Positions 60,834 to 64,000 of a stretch of 64,000 nt of DNA are shown piece by piece. A program made the position numbers and the translations under genes. The DNA comes from Armillaria gallica (Eukaryota; Basidiomycota; Agaricomycetes; Agaricales; Physalacriaceae). The notes beneath the pieces were generated by a model that had not been told where the DNA came from, ran no database searches, and saw only the letters and a program-made list of their open reading frames with translations. Position 1 is the first letter of the stretch. Each line of letters opens with the position of its first letter. The stretch lies in the NCBI GenBank assembly GCA_037576215.1, contig JBANDB010000008.1, positions 620,001-684,000 on the forward strand, given 5' to 3'.

Positions 60834-62017
60834 CGAATTAAGTAGATGGGAGATGATCAAAATGCTTTATATCGTGTGGCTCCTATTACCGTTTAAGGTT
60901 AAGCGCCGCCGGCACCAAAGGCGATACAGGATGCTATGCTGTTGACCTGCGGGGCTTGCTAAAGGTCCGTGGTCTCTTGACACTATTACATCACATTCAG
61001 CACACCGTACATTGCGGAAAGAAAAGTGAATCACCCGCACAACCGATTTGGAGAGAATGCTTCATTGAAACTGGTATTCTGTATTCAAGCTCAAGCTTCA
61101 ACGATCGTTTCCTCGTCAGCGCTTGTCTACCCGATGCCTTGGAGACAAAACCTAGAATAATGTGAGTAGATATCCCCTAACTAAAAAGTAGTGCCGTTAC
61201 CAGAGTACTTTCGACATTTCTTCACCGCTTTGACAAGTATCTCGGAGTACTGTGCATGAGGCCCGTTCAACTCGTTTCACCATGTGTACCATTGACGTGA
61301 CAGCCGCTCTGGGCACGAGCTTGGGGGTCCCTTGCTTCCAGAATGAGACGCTGTATACTAGGTCCACACTGAATGCCGTCAATTGACCGGCGTCGTCGTA
61401 ATCGTCGACAATACTCTCCTGTAGAGGAGATCGTCTCTTCGCCCGTAGTCCCGACAGCAAAGCATATGTATGCGCGAACACGGTATTATTGTGAGCGTCG
61501 TACATTACGGGCCGACCTAATACGGCAACGTGAATATATCCTGTCCTGAAGTGAATATACGCGCGGTCAGGCAACGAAGCAAAAACGGTATAGAGCATGT
61601 TCACCAATAGCAGCACTTCCGCGGCCTTTCCCATTCTGAAAACACGTTTTATGGCTACCATTGCACATTAACTTGATCATGAAAACGAAGATTCCGATGT
61701 GATAGCGTACTTTGAAGGACTTGGTAAAACCCAGCACAGAAAACTGCATCATTTTCACGCAACTTACTGGCAGAAAAGCCACGGACGAGGTAGAAGGGAA
61801 AATACCACAATGGTGTTCGCTGCATGAACCAGAATTCGAAATTTGCTGAGGATATTTGGTTACGCTTGGCAACACACTTTGTTGACTTCCCTCGGCTACG
61901 GCGGACCGTCCCAGAATACTACGCGCTCAGTCTCGGCAGTATTGGTTCGTCAACGGACCGTCACCAGAATACGACGCGGATTCGGTTGGTCACTTGGCCT
62001 GTTGAAGCGAGGTCAAA
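60834..62017. other. Divergent promoter region with one weak ORF
   Basis: Lies between GRDP and the gene at 62018. The minus-strand frame 61197-61661 (hydrophobic VLLLVNMLYTVFASL, then TVFAHTYALLSGLRAKRR) faintly recalls the end of the DUF6534 membrane domain of basidiomycetes. Upstream exons could not be found. It is probably a fragment. Confidence 0.35.
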
Positions 62018-63289
62018 ATGATGAGCGGGTGCAAGAGGAAGATGTCCCCAGGATTACCGGACGCAGCAAATCCAACGAAGAGGGCAAAGAACCACTCTGA
62101 TGAAGAAAGTTTGCATGCCTTTCAGCGTCTTCTTGATTTTTCTGATCTTCTAGATCCAACTTCTATTCGGCAACGTTTCGACGATATTGGCTCAGCGCTA
62201 CTGCATGATCTTCTTATTGTGGTTCAGACGCGTCTGGGATCAGATAGGGAACCCGACTTGGTGGAAACCAAACTTCAAATCATGGAGATGGAGTGTTATT
62301 TCTGGAATTCGACCTGCCACCGGGACCCATTCACTCACGGAATCCAGGAGCAAAGGTCAGCAGGTCAATGGTAGGAAACCACTATATTCTATCATTATCT
62401 ACCCGAGAACTGATATGTCATTGTTCAGGAATTTTCATCGCACCCCTAGACGGTCTGGTGATTCTACTCAAACTCTAATCAGCACCTCTGGATATAGAGG
62501 CGGGACACGCAAGGGTTTGGATCTCACAATAAGCGGCGTCACCCCTACCAAATCGCCGTACTTTCCTTCAAGTTCCCAGCCTGACGGGAAAGAAGGATAC
62601 GGCGGCGTGCTTTTACGCACTCTCCGCGACTTGAACTCGGGAAAAATCATCTCGGGTCCATCTCTCCTAGTGGATCATATCCTATTGCTCAGCGGGGCAG
62701 AAAGGATCTCAGACCTTGTCCAGGATCACTGGGAAAATGACATCAACGCGTTCAAAAGTCCGCATGTAGGCGGAAGAAAAACACACATGTTCCTTTGTCC
62801 AGCTCCAATCCCAAGCCCCACACCCCACATATATAAATCACCTCGCGTCGGTCTCGATCTCTCCCATCCTGGTACCACGGCTTCTCCTACTCACCCTCGA
62901 GTGGAATTCATCTCCCAACCTTACCGCTACTTCGTTAACCCCGAGAAATTGACGGCGAATGGACGAGCGCAAACTCTGCTCGGTGTTCTTCCACATAAAG
63001 AGCTCTCTGGATTGAAAGACAAGACATTGAGTGTGTATATGGCAGAATATCAGACCGGCTTGGATGGAAAGGCGAAGCTGGAGGAATTCGTGGGTGTACG
63101 GGGGAAAAGCATTTCGTCGTCCCCAAAAAAGTACATGAAATTGATAGGCTGTATTGAAGCTCTCAAGGCTGTAAAGTGTGAAGCTGATGGGCGAGCGAAC
63201 GGAGTTGTGGAGGTAAGAAATTACTGAAATCTTGGTAAAAGTATATCACGCTGATACATAATATACAGGACAAAAAACAAAACAATTGA
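62018..63289 (+). CDS. Conserved fungal protein, possible alkyladenine-DNA-glycosylase-like fold
   Basis: Model: join(62018..62370,62429..63212,63269..63289), 385 aa. The first intron (58 nt, GTAGGA...TTCAG) joins SAGQW to NFHR in frame. The last intron (56 nt, GTAAGA, CTGAT, ATACAG) adds a seven-codon end. Landmarks: FSDLLDPTSIRQRFDDIGSA, IMEMECYFWNS..HRDPFTHG, GYRGGTRKGLDLTISG, GVLLRTLRDL, GPSLLVDHILLLSG, SPRVGLDLSHPG and QPYRYFVNPEKLTANGRAQT. As I recall, close relatives exist in many Agaricomycetes as unnamed proteins. The order 'E-YL, GPS, RVGL-H-G, RF' loosely parallels MPG/AAG glycosylases. This is inference only. No signal peptide; nucleus or cytosol likely. Confidence 0.82.
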
Positions 63290-64000
63290 TTAGAAGGAGC
63301 CGCCGCGGGGATGTCCTCTATACTAAGGCCATTCCCTATCTCCATGCGTTAGGTTCACGATTCACTTGCAGTCTAGTCCGAATCGAGAAGATTTCCATCC
63401 AATGCCGATGAACGTATCAGCCATCCTTCAATCTAGCGGCAGAGTCATAGCGATAAGTGAAGGGTTCCCATGTATACGAATAACACGACATGATACTGTG
63501 CCCATCTCTCCGCATCTCCCTCAGACGGTCGAGCTCGCAATCCCCTATCACAAAAGGTCTACGAGTCAGCGGTATACCTCTTTCCTGTGCCAAGATCTTC
63601 GTAGATAACCGTGGTAGGCGACAAATCATGTCGACGAATGCATGATCTATCCTCACATTACCAACAGCGTCAACGAAGGGATCCACAGTCGAGGGAATAT
63701 CTATGCATAGCTGAATGCCGTCCAGCTGTGGAATCACTTCAACTGCGGAGGGCACGGTCAACGAATATTTCACGATTGACATTGGCTCAACAGCATAATC
63801 CATCTCCTCTGCTGCCAACGTATTCCATTCCTTAAATGTGTAGTTTGAAATGAGGTCCAGGTCGCGAGAAAAGTGCATTTACATTTGTTCCACAAAGTTG
63901 GTCCAGGGATGTAATTCAATGAGTCGTCGAAGTAAAATTCGATAACCACGATGTAATCCAGAGAACAGAGCCCATGCTTCGAGTTGCCGGTCACAGCCGA
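63290..64000. other. Right edge, unassigned minus-strand coding fragments
   Basis: On the minus strand 63417-63878 is an intron-free frame of 153 codons from an ATG (TFKEWNTLAAEEMDYAVEP, then VRIDHAFVDMICRLPRLSTK). Composition is protein-like but there is no known family. Right next to it, 63885-64000 has a frame open to the edge ending LIELHPWTNFVEQM and stop. It could be the end of a gene lying outside the window, or an earlier exon. I cannot decide. Confidence 0.35.

Noticed and set aside
1..64000. CRISPR arrays, bacterial operons, rRNA genes, phage genes
   Set aside because: No regularly spaced repeats and no such genes. The window is eukaryotic throughout.

Overview
The window looks like nuclear DNA of a mushroom-forming basidiomycete (Agaricomycetes). 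The reasons are small genes cut by many 45-60-nt introns with CTNAN branch sites, F-box proteins, a macrophage-activating-glycoprotein-like GPI protein, a GPI-anchored GH16 glucanase, a GRDP/DUF1399 protein with a Gly/Cys tail, GMC oxidoreductase paralogues and a nuclear tRNA-Pro with an intron. Most exon-intron structures below were rebuilt by eye from splice sites, reading phase and family motifs. They are models that cDNA should confirm.

Layout. 1-1 kb: an F-box gene running off the left edge. 5.6-6.6 kb: an Nrg1-type C2H2 regulator. 10.4-11.7 kb: an F-box protein. 14.5 kb: tRNA-Pro(CGG). 16.3-17.7 kb: the nine-exon GPI glycoprotein gene. 18.3-19.2 kb: a weakly supported gene. 20.3-23.5 kb: a 16-exon MFS transporter. 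27-43.6 kb: a tandemly duplicated block (see below). 44.3-45.3 kb: a kinase-like gene with an internal stop. 45.3-52.5 kb: gene-poor. 52.5-52.9 kb: a small one-TM protein. 55.7-57.2 kb: GH16. 58.3-60.8 kb: GRDP. 62.0-63.3 kb: a conserved fungal protein with a faint alkyladenine-glycosylase look.

The most interesting part is the 27-43.6 kb block. A unit of about 6.8 kb holds a six-TM membrane-protein gene (minus strand) and a divergent GMC oxidoreductase gene (plus strand), and is present twice. A third, truncated 5' end of the GMC gene sits between the units. Both membrane-protein genes are intact (465 codons each). Of the three GMC copies, one is intact (582 aa, with both catalytic histidines), one has a nonsense codon and a lost splice donor, and one has lost its ATG and is cut off in exon 3. 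In the first unit an LTR element of 1,671 bp sits in the GMC upstream region. It carries two identical-looking 228-bp LTRs, a 5-bp target duplication, a primer site matching the anticodon arm of initiator tRNA, and only a gag gene. The second unit keeps the empty site, so the insertion can be read directly.

About half of the window shows no gene I can support. Those stretches are listed as such.
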